Position numbers and translations under genes: made by a program
Notes under the pieces: model-generated
Told to the model about the DNA's origin: nothing
Database searches by the model: none
Seen by the model: only the letters and a program-made list of their open reading frames with translations
Assembly (NCBI GenBank): GCA_949289715.1
Contig: CASEPJ010000059.1
Location: 1 to 10,263 of the forward strand
Direction: 5' to 3'
Source: an uncultured Clostridia bacterium
GTDB taxonomy: Bacteria; Bacillota; Clostridia; Christensenellales; CASEPJ01
DNA length: 10,263 nucleotides
Shown: positions 1 to 6,768 of the stretch, in pieces
Layout of the letters: each line of letters opens with the position of its first letter
How positions within the stretch are numbered: the first letter of the stretch is position 1

Positions 1-43
1 CCAGCCCGCAATTTTGCATAAATTCTAACATTAAATACTGCAT
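1..43 (-). CDS. 5' end of an unidentified gene downstream of the beta-helix gene (partial)
   Basis: Only the first 14 codons are inside the window; they read MQYLMLEFMQNCGL and the gene continues past the left edge. The start is supported by a near-perfect ribosome binding site, AAAGGAGG on the minus strand (50-57), six bases before the ATG. The ATG lies 14 bases after the stop codon of the beta-helix gene and the binding site abuts that stop. The two genes are therefore almost certainly co-transcribed and probably translationally coupled. The visible residues are too few to assign a family or exclude a signal peptide. No function is proposed. Confidence 0.6.
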   Translation of the reverse strand, partial: MQYLMLEFMQNCGL

Positions 44-57
44 ATGTTTCCTCCTTT

Positions 58-1308
58 TTAATAAACTGATTTTATATTGGCTTCGTTAAGTTTGTTTAAC
101 AGTTTTAAATCGGCAACGGTTGAAATTTCTTTAAATTGGGTACAATCGGGATAGGTTATAAATAAATTGTCCTTAACTTTTCCTGTATTTTTGTGCATAA
201 ATATTCCGCAGTCGCAGACATTTTTAATAATATTATTAAAAATTATATTTCCCGTTGCACTTTCTTCAGCCGCATAAATTCCCACACTGGATTTATAAAT
301 TTCGGTTCCCTGCAGACCTTCCAATAAATTATTGTTAAATATACAATAACTTCCGTTTTGTTCAAACAAACGGGGATTTCGGCTTGTAGAGGTAATTATA
401 TTTCCGTAAAATAAACTGCACTGTGAATAATTTCTTATTGATCTGCCCTTTATGGTATGTGTAGATAATATTTTATTTCCGCTGACTTTTGCATAACCGC
501 CTTTATTTTCCAGCCCTATGCATTGACCGCCCCATTCGCCAACTATGTTGTTTCCCTCTAAAAAATTGTAAGAACCGTCATTAATAAATCCGTAAGTAAA
601 TGCCTGTTGTGTTTCGTTGCCCGTATTATGACTGCCGTTTGCTTTTATATTATTATTAATAAAACGCCCGAATTTGCCGTCGGTGTAAATCCCCGTGCTT
701 GTTTGATTTTTTCCGTAACCTATATTATAGGTATAAATAAAGTTGTCTTTAACAAGAATACTATTGGCAAAGTTATTGTTAAATCCGCAAACGCTGCTTA
801 TATTTTTGCTTCTATTTATTATTTTTATATTTATAAAATTTTTTTCCGCAATTAAATTATCGCCTTTATCCGATAGCAATGTACTCTGATTACCTAAATT
901 AATAATACCCGTTAAATTTGTTGCATTTTCGGAAATAATTTCAATATGGCAATTTCTAATTTTTACGCCGACAGCCGTATTACAAATTGCGGTAATTTTA
1001 TTAAAGTTTATGGGACAATTCAAATAAACATACAATTTAAGATTTTCAATAACAACATTTTTTGCCTTATGCGAAATATAAAATATATTAACGTCATTTT
1101 TAACGGGATTGGTTATATCGACTCTAACAGGCGCATTGGCAAAGTTCAAAATAACATCGGGTTGCCAAACGTTTATTAAATTATAATAATAATTGTTACC
1201 CAAATAAATCTTGCCGTCGAAATCCAAATTTATATTAAATTCATCCTTTGGTTTAAACTCGGAAAAAGATTTTACATTATCTAATTGGTTTTGTAATGCG
1301 TTTTCCAT
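58..1308 (-). CDS. right-handed parallel beta-helix protein, function unknown
   Basis: The 416-residue product has an N-terminal part of about 80 residues followed by roughly 300 residues of irregular repeats. These are short hydrophobic beta strands ending in Asn-rich turns, such as FINNNIKANG, FLEGNNIVG, FNNNLLEG and IIFNNIIKN. This is the pattern of pectate-lyase-like right-handed beta-helices with an asparagine ladder. About 30 C-terminal residues (EISTVADLKLLNKLNEANIK) look helical and may cap the solenoid. No signal peptide, membrane segment, LPXTG motif or dockerin is visible, so export by the general pathway is not indicated. The start is supported by AGAGGT (1317-1322) eight bases upstream. 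Such folds occur in polysaccharide lyases, phage tail spikes and surface adhesins, and no catalytic signature lets me choose among them. The next gene begins 14 bases downstream. No convincing promoter was seen in the AT-rich DNA upstream. Fold moderately sure, role unknown. Confidence 0.75.
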   Translation of the reverse strand: MENALQNQLDNVKSFSEFKPKDEFNINLDFDGKIYLGNNYYYNLINVWQPDVILNFANAPVRVDITNPVKNDVNIFYISHKAKNVVIENLKLYVYLNCPINFNKITAICNTAVGVKIRNCHIEIISENATNLTGIINLGNQSTLLSDKGDNLIAEKNFINIKIINRSKNISSVCGFNNNFANSILVKDNFIYTYNIGYGKNQTSTGIYTDGKFGRFINNNIKANGSHNTGNETQQAFTYGFINDGSYNFLEGNNIVGEWGGQCIGLENKGGYAKVSGNKILSTHTIKGRSIRNYSQCSLFYGNIITSTSRNPRLFEQNGSYCIFNNNLLEGLQGTEIYKSSVGIYAAEESATGNIIFNNIIKNVCDCGIFMHKNTGKVKDNLFITYPDCTQFKEISTVADLKLLNKLNEANIKSVY

Positions 1309-1322
1309 TTTTATCTACCTCT

Positions 1323-1871
1323 TTTAAATTAATTGTTATCTTTATGTTTTTGAATTAATATTTTTCATATCATTTTTTAAAACGTCGGTTGACTTTATTA
1401 ATTTTGACTATAATAATTTCGAGTATTAAAATTAAAAAATATTTTAAGAATAATAATCGAAAGCTTAACTAATAATTTCAGTTTTTTATATCGTTTATTT
1501 TATTTAATAAAAAATTTTATTTTTTAAAATTTACTTATGATGTTTTTTATCTTTTCGAATTCTAAAAAAATCTCAATTTTTTAGTTTTTTTATTTAATTA
1601 TACCTCTTAAATAAGACACAATTTGACATAATTAAATTTTAATGATTAAATTAAAAAAATTTTTATATTTAAAAAATGTTATGTAATTAAACTTTAATAT
1701 TGTTTTTATTTATTAAATTGTTTACTAAAATAAAAATTAATTAATATGTAATTACAGTTATTATTAAAAAAATTTTTGACAATAATAAAAAACAAAATAT
1801 CGTAAATCCATATAAATTATAATAATTGAATAGTAATTATATAAAAAAATTAAAAAAATAATTTATAATTG
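1323..1871. other. gene-free, extremely AT-rich intergenic region
   Basis: About 550 bases separate the divergent beta-helix gene and the asnB promoter. They are nearly all A and T, with stops in every frame and no ORF carrying a ribosome binding site. A 15-base word, ATTAAAAAAATTTTT, occurs twice (1650-1664 and 1763-1777). A-tracts and T-tracts recur throughout, which would be expected to make intrinsically curved DNA. TTGACA words at 1623-1628 and 1776-1781 have only poor -10 partners and no gene of their own. No tRNA, hairpin terminator or CRISPR-like repeat is visible. The promoter of the minus-strand beta-helix gene must lie here but I cannot place it. Confidence 0.6.
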
Positions 1872-1901
1872 TTGACAAATAAAATTTAATTGTGCTATAC
1901 T
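1872..1901 (+). promoter_or_regulatory. extended -10 promoter of the asnB T-box leader
   Basis: A perfect -35 box TTGACA (1872-1877) is followed after 18 bases by TATACT (1896-1901), preceded by TGC, which gives the extended -10 TGn element. Transcription should start near 1908, just before the T-box RNA. The form matches a housekeeping sigma-A promoter and closely resembles the one before the trpB leader. Confidence 0.85.
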
Positions 1902-1907
1902 ATCCAA

Positions 1908-2200
1908 AATAAAATAGGCTACAAAGGTGTGTGCTAAAAAAAGCGATAATCGAGAGAAGTAACATAATCCGCTTTCGCACAGTGAGTCGGGGACGGTGAA
2001 AACCCGAACGAAAAGATTATGCGAATAACACTCGGGAGCTGCAAACAGAAACCTTCAAAGGGAGTAAGGGCGCCGTAATAATGCGTTAAATTAAAGCAAC
2101 TGTCAGGTTGTGAAAGAGGCCGGTTTTCCGGTAAATTTAGGTGGTACCACGAATAGCGTCTGTTCGTCCTATTAAGACTAACAGACGCATTTTTTATTTT
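1908..2200 (+). ncRNA. T-box riboswitch leader, probably Asn-specific (specifier AAC)
   Basis: A complete T-box leader precedes asnB. Stem I starts with a kink-turn-like GATAAT next to CGAG (1951-1954), which pairs with CTCG (2031-2034). The specifier loop has the loop-E halves AGAAGTA (1955-1961) and GAA (2023-2025). The upper helix CATAATC (1963-1969) pairs with GATTATG (2015-2021). The distal GGTGAAAACC element is present (about 2006). The codon next to the lower helix, followed by the usual A, is AAC (2027-2029), Asn, which agrees with the gene. Stem III is CCGG-TTTT-CCGG (2120-2131). The T-box core AGGTGGTACCACG (2139-2151) presents UGGU to the tRNA 3' end, and CGTCCT (2165-2170) can pair with AGG to form the antiterminator. 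Uncharged tRNA-Asn should favour readthrough. One extra base lies between GAA and AAC, so the specifier is less certain than the T-box call. Confidence 0.93.
2156..2200 (+). terminator. intrinsic terminator of the asnB T-box
   Basis: GCGTCTGTT (2156-2164) pairs perfectly with AACAGACGC (2180-2188), and a short GTC/GAC pairing extends it inside the loop. A U-rich tract follows from 2190. The left side and loop include CGTCCT, which is also needed for the antiterminator, so the two structures exclude each other as expected of a T-box expression platform. Confidence 0.92.
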
Positions 2201-2215
2201 TCGGAGGTACTAAAT

Positions 2216-3805
2216 ATGTGTTCAATAATGTGTTATACGGCAAAAGATATGCCGTTGGAAAAATTCAAAAGCGGATTTGACAAAACAATTTCACGAGGAC
2301 CCGACGAATCGGCTATACTTGAAACCGATACGGGAATAATGGCATTTCACCGTTTGGCAATAATGGGACTTACAAAAGAGGGAATGCAACCTTTTACTCG
2401 CAATAAATATGCCATTATTTGCAACGGAGAACTTTACGGTTTTAGAGAAATTAAAGAAGAACTTATAAAAAAAGGATATGCTTTTTCTTCCGACAGCGAT
2501 TGCGAAATAATTTTGCCTTTATATTTTGAATACGGACTTTCCATGTTTAAAACTTTGGATGCGGAATTCGCAATGGTAATTTACGACCCCGTAAAAAAAG
2601 ATTATATTGCCGCAAGGGACCCTATAGGTATTCGCCCTTTGTATTATACATATACCGAATCGGGTAACATTGTCTTTGCAAGCGAAGCAAAAAATCTAGT
2701 TGAATTAACTGCAGGAAAAATCTTTCCTTTTCCCCCGGGTCACTATTATTCACAAGGTAAATTCGTATGTTACAACGATCCGGCAAAAACGGACGACATT
2801 TGTTGCGACGATTTGGACACTGTTTGTAAAAACATTAAAGCCAAATTAATAAAAGGTATAGAAAAAAGATTAGATGCCGACGCTCCATTGGGATTTTTGC
2901 TGTCGGGAGGGTTAGACAGCTCTCTTGTATGTTCGGTTGCACAAAAATTAATGCCCTCTCGCCCTATAAAAACATTTGCAATAGGTATGAGCGAAGACGC
3001 AATAGATTTAAAATATGCAAAAGAAGTAGCCGACTATATTAAAAGCGAACATACAGAAATAATTATAGATAAAGAAAAAGTTCTCTCTTCTTTGGAAACG
3101 GTAATTCAAATTTTAGGAACTTTCGATATTACCACAATAAGAGCAAGTATGGGAATGTATTTAATATGTAAAGCCATTCACGAAACAACCGATATTCGTG
3201 TTCTTTTAACGGGTGAAATATCCGACGAACTTTTCGGGTATAAATATACGGATTTTGCTCCCTCTCCCGAAGAATTCCAAAAAGAATCCGAAAAACGCAT
3301 AAGAGAATTACATATGTACGACGTTTTAAGAGCCGACCGCTGCATTAGCGCAAACTCATTGGAGGCCCGTGTGCCTTTCGGAGATCTCGATTTCGTCAAA
3401 TACGTTATGTCGATAGACCCTGCCAAAAAAATGAACGTTTATAACAAAGGCAAATATTTGTTAAGACACGCTTTCGAGGGCGATTATCTACCTGATTCCA
3501 TACTCTACAGAGAAAAAGCCGCCTTTTCCGATGCGGTAGGTCATTCCATGGTGGATTATCTTAAAGCATATGCACAAGAAAAATATTCCGATGAAAAATG
3601 GAAAAAGATAGCTGAAAAATATGCTTATCACGCAAAACCCTTTACTAAAGAATCTTTGTTATACAGAGAAATATTCGAAAAATATTATCCCGGTCAAGCG
3701 GAAATGATAATCGATTTCTGGATGCCCAACAAAGATTGGGAAGGTTGCAACGTAAACGACCCTAGTGCAAGAGTATTATCTAACTACGGCGCAAGCGGAA
3801 TTTAA
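2216..3805 (+). CDS. asnB: asparagine synthetase B, glutamine-hydrolysing
   Basis: The enzyme makes asparagine from aspartate, ATP and glutamine in the cytoplasm. The 529-residue product begins MCSIMCY. Removal of Met exposes Cys2, the class II glutamine amidotransferase nucleophile, which fixes the start; GGAGGT (2203-2208) lies upstream. An in-frame GTG inside the T-box at 2141 is not the start. Residues 2 to about 190 form the glutaminase, with HRL (45-47), CNGELYG (69-75) and SDCE (94-97). Residues about 205-520 form the synthetase, with the ATP-pyrophosphatase loop SGGLDSS (230-236), TTIRAS (306-311) and SLEARVPFGD (381-390). The E. coli-type stretch GEGSDEVFGGY reads GEISDELFGY here (333-342), with one residue fewer; I think this is a subfamily trait and not damage. 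Length is close to E. coli AsnB (554). Expression should follow uncharged tRNA-Asn through the leader. No strong terminator follows the gene. Confidence 0.97.
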   Translation: MCSIMCYTAKDMPLEKFKSGFDKTISRGPDESAILETDTGIMAFHRLAIMGLTKEGMQPFTRNKYAIICNGELYGFREIKEELIKKGYAFSSDSDCEIILPLYFEYGLSMFKTLDAEFAMVIYDPVKKDYIAARDPIGIRPLYYTYTESGNIVFASEAKNLVELTAGKIFPFPPGHYYSQGKFVCYNDPAKTDDICCDDLDTVCKNIKAKLIKGIEKRLDADAPLGFLLSGGLDSSLVCSVAQKLMPSRPIKTFAIGMSEDAIDLKYAKEVADYIKSEHTEIIIDKEKVLSSLETVIQILGTFDITTIRASMGMYLICKAIHETTDIRVLLTGEISDELFGYKYTDFAPSPEEFQKESEKRIRELHMYDVLRADRCISANSLEARVPFGDLDFVKYVMSIDPAKKMNVYNKGKYLLRHAFEGDYLPDSILYREKAAFSDAVGHSMVDYLKAYAQEKYSDEKWKKIAEKYAYHAKPFTKESLLYREIFEKYYPGQAEMIIDFWMPNKDWEGCNVNDPSARVLSNYGASGI

Positions 3806-3835
3806 AATAATATTTAAATTTTTTCTTTAAATTTG

Positions 3836-3864
3836 TTGACAATTATAAAAATTTGTGCTATTGT
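3836..3864 (+). promoter_or_regulatory. extended -10 promoter of the trpB T-box leader
   Basis: TTGACA (3836-3841), a 17-base spacer and TATTGT (3859-3864) preceded by TGC give an extended -10 promoter, with a start expected near 3871. It begins 31 bases after the asnB stop. The region between contains only an A/T-only hairpin (ATTTAAA 3812-3818 with TTTAAAT 3826-3832), too weak to count as a normal terminator. Confidence 0.8.
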
Positions 3865-3870
3865 AATAAA

Positions 3871-4130
3871 AATTAAACCGATGAGATAAAGAAGTAGCGG
3901 CTTCAACCTGTACAAAGAGAGTCTCCGTAAGGTGCGAGGGAGATTGCAGGCGGCTTGTGAATGGATTATCGAGGGCGAAGGCGAACAACAAAAGTAAAAG
4001 TAGCTTTCGACGCAGCCTTAGCGTTAAAAAAGGAGGATATGTCAGTATCCGTAACGAGGCGGTTATATACCGTAAATTTGGGTGGCAACACGGAATTCGT
4101 CCCATTGAAGGAAATATTCCGTGTTTTTTT
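3871..4130 (+). ncRNA. T-box riboswitch leader, Trp-specific (specifier UGG)
   Basis: The specifier loop is well formed. GATAA (3885-3889) pairs with TTATC (3966-3970), AGAAGTA (3890-3896) faces GAA (3959-3961), and the codon TGG (3962-3964) is followed by the conserved A (3965), which reads tRNA-Trp. AGAGAG (3916-3921) and GGTGCGA (3931-3937) match the AG bulge and distal loop of stem I. A hairpin GGATA/TATCC (4035-4050) and stem III CGGT/ACCG (4060-4072) follow. The T-box core GGGTGGCAACACG (4080-4092) presents UGGC, complementary to the GCCA end usual for tRNA-Trp. CGTCCC (4098-4103) can pair with GGG for antitermination. Uncharged tRNA-Trp should permit transcription of trpB. Short open frames across this region are by-products of the RNA structure. 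Confidence 0.93.
4087..4130 (+). terminator. intrinsic terminator of the trpB T-box
   Basis: AACACGGAAT (4087-4096) pairs over ten bases with ATTCCGTGTT (4116-4125), and the T run covers 4124-4130. The left arm overlaps the 3' part of the T-box core and the loop carries CGTCCC, so this hairpin competes with the antiterminator. Confidence 0.93.
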
Positions 4131-4200
4131 ATACACTTTTATACTACTTTGCTGAATGTTTATAAACATACAAAAAATATATTAACGGAGGTCAATAAAA

Positions 4201-5580
4201 ATGGCAAAGACAGAAATTCCTTACAAAATTTATTTAGAAGAAAAGGAAATACCTAAATATTGGTATAATGTTCGTGCATTTATGACGCCGCATCCCCCTT
4301 TTATGAATCCTGCAACTTTAAAACCTTGTACGGCAGATGATTTAAGACCGGTATTTTGCGACGAAGTTATAGAACAAGAACTTAATTTTACCGACCCCTA
4401 CATAGAAATACCCGAAGAGATACGAAATTTTTATAAAATGTACCGTCCCTCTCCTTTAGTCAGAGCATATTGTCTCGAAAGAGCATTGAATACCCCTGCG
4501 GAAATTTATTATAAATTCGAAGGCAACAACACTTCGGGTTCGCATAAGTTAAATTCTGCCGCAGCTCAGGTTTATTATGCAAAAAAACAAGGATTGAAAT
4601 CTCTTACCACCGAAACGGGCGCAGGTCAATGGGGAACCGCACTTGCAATGGCAGCAGCATATTTCGGTTTGGATCTTACCGTATATATGGTTAAAGTTTC
4701 AAGCGAACAAAAACCTTACAGAAAAGAAGTTATGAGAACATACGGTGCTACCGTTGTTCCCTCTCCTTCAAATACTACCAATGCAGGAAGAAAATTATTG
4801 GAAGAATATCCCGGAAGCGGAGGTTCTTTAGGCTGTGCAATATCCGAAGCCATTGAAAAAGCTCTTACTTCCGATTCGTGCAGATATGTTTTAGGGAGTG
4901 TTTTAGATCACGTTTTACTTCATCAGTCCATAATTGGTATAGAAGCAAAAACCGCACTTGACAAATATGGAATCACACCCGACGTTATAATAGGCTGTGC
5001 GGGCGGTGGTTCAAATTTAGGCGGATTAATTTCTCCTTTTATGGGAGATAAACTGCAAGGCAAAAACGATATTCGTTTTATCGCCGTCGAACCGGCTTCC
5101 TGCCCTTCTCTTACCAGAGGTAAATATGTTTATGATTTCTGCGACAGTGCAAAAACGACTCCTCTTGCAAAAATGTACACATTAGGTTGCGGCTTTATGC
5201 CTTCAGCCAACCACGCAGGCGGTTTAAGATATCACGGAATGAGTCCCGTGGTTTCGCAGTTATACCACGAAAAGAAAATGGAAGCAGTTACGGTAGAACA
5301 GACAAAAGTCTTCGAAGCTGCCGTAATGTTCGCCAAAACCGAAGGTATTTTGCCCGCACCCGAATCCAGTCACGCAATAAGGGTAGCCATGGACGAAGCA
5401 ATAAAATGCAAACAAACGGGAGAAAAGAAAAAAATACTATTCGGACTGACCGGTACGGGTTATTTCGACCTTGCGGCATATAAACAATATAACGACGGAA
5501 CAATATCGGACAATATTCCCACCGATGCCGACTTGCAAAAAGGATTTGCCACGATTCCGGACTTTCCCATAAACAATTAA
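4201..5580 (+). CDS. trpB: tryptophan synthase beta chain, TrpB2-type
   Basis: This PLP enzyme condenses indole with a serine-type substrate to give tryptophan. The 459-residue product opens with the TrpB2 signature EKEIPKYWYN (14-23), absent from ordinary TrpB. PLP-binding Lys116 lies in SGSHKLNSA (112-120), the catalytic loop is TETGAGQWG (137-145) with Glu138, and the phosphate-binding loop is GGGSN (268-272). HAGGLRYHGMSP (338-349) and PAPESSHAI near the C-terminal end are further TrpB2 hallmarks. GGAGGT (4187-4192) lies eight bases before the ATG. TrpB2 proteins are known to work without stable TrpA and are often proposed to salvage free indole. No trpA or other trp gene is adjacent here. 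The Trp T-box upstream supports a genuine role in tryptophan supply. A strong bidirectional hairpin ends the transcript. Confidence 0.95.
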   Translation: MAKTEIPYKIYLEEKEIPKYWYNVRAFMTPHPPFMNPATLKPCTADDLRPVFCDEVIEQELNFTDPYIEIPEEIRNFYKMYRPSPLVRAYCLERALNTPAEIYYKFEGNNTSGSHKLNSAAAQVYYAKKQGLKSLTTETGAGQWGTALAMAAAYFGLDLTVYMVKVSSEQKPYRKEVMRTYGATVVPSPSNTTNAGRKLLEEYPGSGGSLGCAISEAIEKALTSDSCRYVLGSVLDHVLLHQSIIGIEAKTALDKYGITPDVIIGCAGGGSNLGGLISPFMGDKLQGKNDIRFIAVEPASCPSLTRGKYVYDFCDSAKTTPLAKMYTLGCGFMPSANHAGGLRYHGMSPVVSQLYHEKKMEAVTVEQTKVFEAAVMFAKTEGILPAPESSHAIRVAMDEAIKCKQTGEKKKILFGLTGTGYFDLAAYKQYNDGTISDNIPTDADLQKGFATIPDFPINN

Positions 5581-5642
5581 TGGATAAAATTTTAAATTTA
5601 TATTTATAAAAACTAATTTAAAATAAAAAATCTTAACAATTA

Positions 5643-5677
5643 AAAACCGGCGGAATTTAATTTAATCCGCCGGTTTT
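5643..5677. terminator. bidirectional intrinsic terminator between trpB and recR
   Basis: AAAACCGGCGGA (5643-5654) pairs over twelve bases with TCCGCCGGTTTT (5666-5677), with an A/T loop. The GC-rich core ends in a T run on either strand. It lies 62 bases after the trpB stop and 132 bases beyond the recR stop, so it can end both convergent transcripts. Nothing else is evident between 5581 and 5809. Confidence 0.9.
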
Positions 5678-5809
5678 AGTTTAATATAAAAATTTTTTAA
5701 ATTATTTAAACTGTTATTTAATTTCAATTTCATTTTTTACAGCTTATTAAAATAATAAAAATCTAGTTAACCTATAACTATTGTAAAAAAAATTATAAAT
5801 AATTAAAGC

Positions 5810-6400
5810 TTATATTGGTTTTCTGTCGTTAAAAGCTTTAGTTAAAGTAACGTAATCGGTATATTCTATTTCACTACCCGCCTGAATTCCGCAGGCCAAT
5901 CGTGTTACTTTTATATTCATGGGTTTAACCAAAGAAGCAATATACATGGCAGTGGCTTCCCCTTCTATATCGGGATTAAGCGCCATAACCAATTCTTTTA
6001 TTTCGCCGTCGTTTATACGTTTTAAAAGCGTTTTTATATTTAAATTTTCCGGCATTATGCCCTTCAACGGGCTTATGGTACCGTGTAAAACGTGATATCC
6101 CCAATTAAATTCTCTGGCTTTTTCCAAAGCAATAACGTCTTTCGGATCTTTTACTACGCACACTATTTCCGCTTTCCTGTTTTTACATATTTCGCAAACG
6201 TCTTCGTCGGTATAATTGCCGCAAACGCTACAATAATGAATTTTATCTTTTGCCTCTATTAAAGCTTTGGCAAAAGCTTCCGCTTCTTCTTTGGTTCCGT
6301 TTATTATTTTAAAGGCATATCGCTGTGCGGTTTTTTGACCTACTCCCGGCAATTTCGAAAATTCGTTTATTAGTTTTTCCAACGACGGCGCAAAATCCAT
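5810..6400 (-). CDS. recR: recombination mediator protein RecR
   Basis: RecR acts with RecO (and RecF) to load RecA on SSB-coated single-stranded DNA at gaps. The 196-residue protein has the normal length and domain order. A helix-hairpin-helix lies at LPGVGQKTAQR (17-27), a four-cysteine zinc finger uses Cys57, Cys60, Cys69 and Cys72, and a Toprim domain spans about 79-175 (IVCVVKDPKD at 79-88, ALNPDIEGEAT at 140-150). The start ATG shares one base with the ybaB stop (TAATG), and GGGAGG (6410-6415) lies inside the end of ybaB, so translation is probably coupled. It is the last gene of dnaX-ybaB-recR, an arrangement widely conserved in bacteria. Confidence 0.98.
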   Translation of the reverse strand: MDFAPSLEKLINEFSKLPGVGQKTAQRYAFKIINGTKEEAEAFAKALIEAKDKIHYCSVCGNYTDEDVCEICKNRKAEIVCVVKDPKDVIALEKAREFNWGYHVLHGTISPLKGIMPENLNIKTLLKRINDGEIKELVMALNPDIEGEATAMYIASLVKPMNIKVTRLACGIQAGSEIEYTDYVTLTKAFNDRKPI

Positions 6401-6735
6401 TAAAATAATCCTCCCAATCCACCGGTAAGCGCACCCATTTTTTCATCCTTCAATCTCTGTGCCCTTGCCAATGCTTCGTTATATGCCGCAATAATCATAT
6501 CCTCCAAAAGTTCTATATCATCCGGATCAATCGCTTCGGGTTTAATATTTAAATCGGTCATTTCCAAAGCACCGGATAAGGTAACTTTCACCATACCTCC
6601 GCCTGCGGTTGCAGACACTTCCGTTTCGGCAAGTTCCGCCTGTATTTTTTCGCTTTCTTCCTGCATTTTCTGAGCTTGTTTTAAAAGTTGTTGCATATTT
6701 GCCCCGCCCCCGGGAAATCCGCCTCTGTTTGCCAT
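6400..6735 (-). CDS. ybaB: nucleoid-associated protein, YbaB/EbfC family
   Basis: The 111-residue product is a small DNA-binding protein of the YbaB/EbfC family, which forms tweezer-shaped dimers and coats the nucleoid. A Gly-rich start is followed by a long amphipathic helix (MQQLLKQAQKMQEESEKIQ, 14-32). Next come the family's beta-strand core with TAGGGMVKVTLSG (43-55), a second helix (about 72-100) and a Gly-rich tail (GALTGGLGG). AAGGAGG (6741-6747) is five bases before the ATG. The gene lies 33 bases after the dnaX stop and overlaps recR by one base. Its exact cellular job beyond DNA binding is not settled for the family; the position suggests a link to replication and repair. Confidence 0.96.
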   Translation of the reverse strand: MANRGGFPGGGANMQQLLKQAQKMQEESEKIQAELAETEVSATAGGGMVKVTLSGALEMTDLNIKPEAIDPDDIELLEDMIIAAYNEALARAQRLKDEKMGALTGGLGGLF

Positions 6736-6768
6736 AACAGCCTCCTTGCTTAAAAATAAATGAGTTTA

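Noticed and set aside
607..1179. Plus-strand open frames opposite the beta-helix gene
   Set aside because: They lack ribosome binding sites and their composition is explained by the minus-strand gene.
2141..2215. Upstream GTG start extending asnB by 25 residues
   Set aside because: The extension would translate the T-box core and terminator and would bury the essential Cys2; the ATG at 2216 has a proper ribosome binding site.
3827..4256. Several overlapping short open frames on both strands in front of trpB, one with GGAGG just before an ATG at 4039
   Set aside because: They lie across the Trp T-box and its terminator. The GGAGG is only two bases from that ATG and belongs to a leader hairpin (4035-4050).
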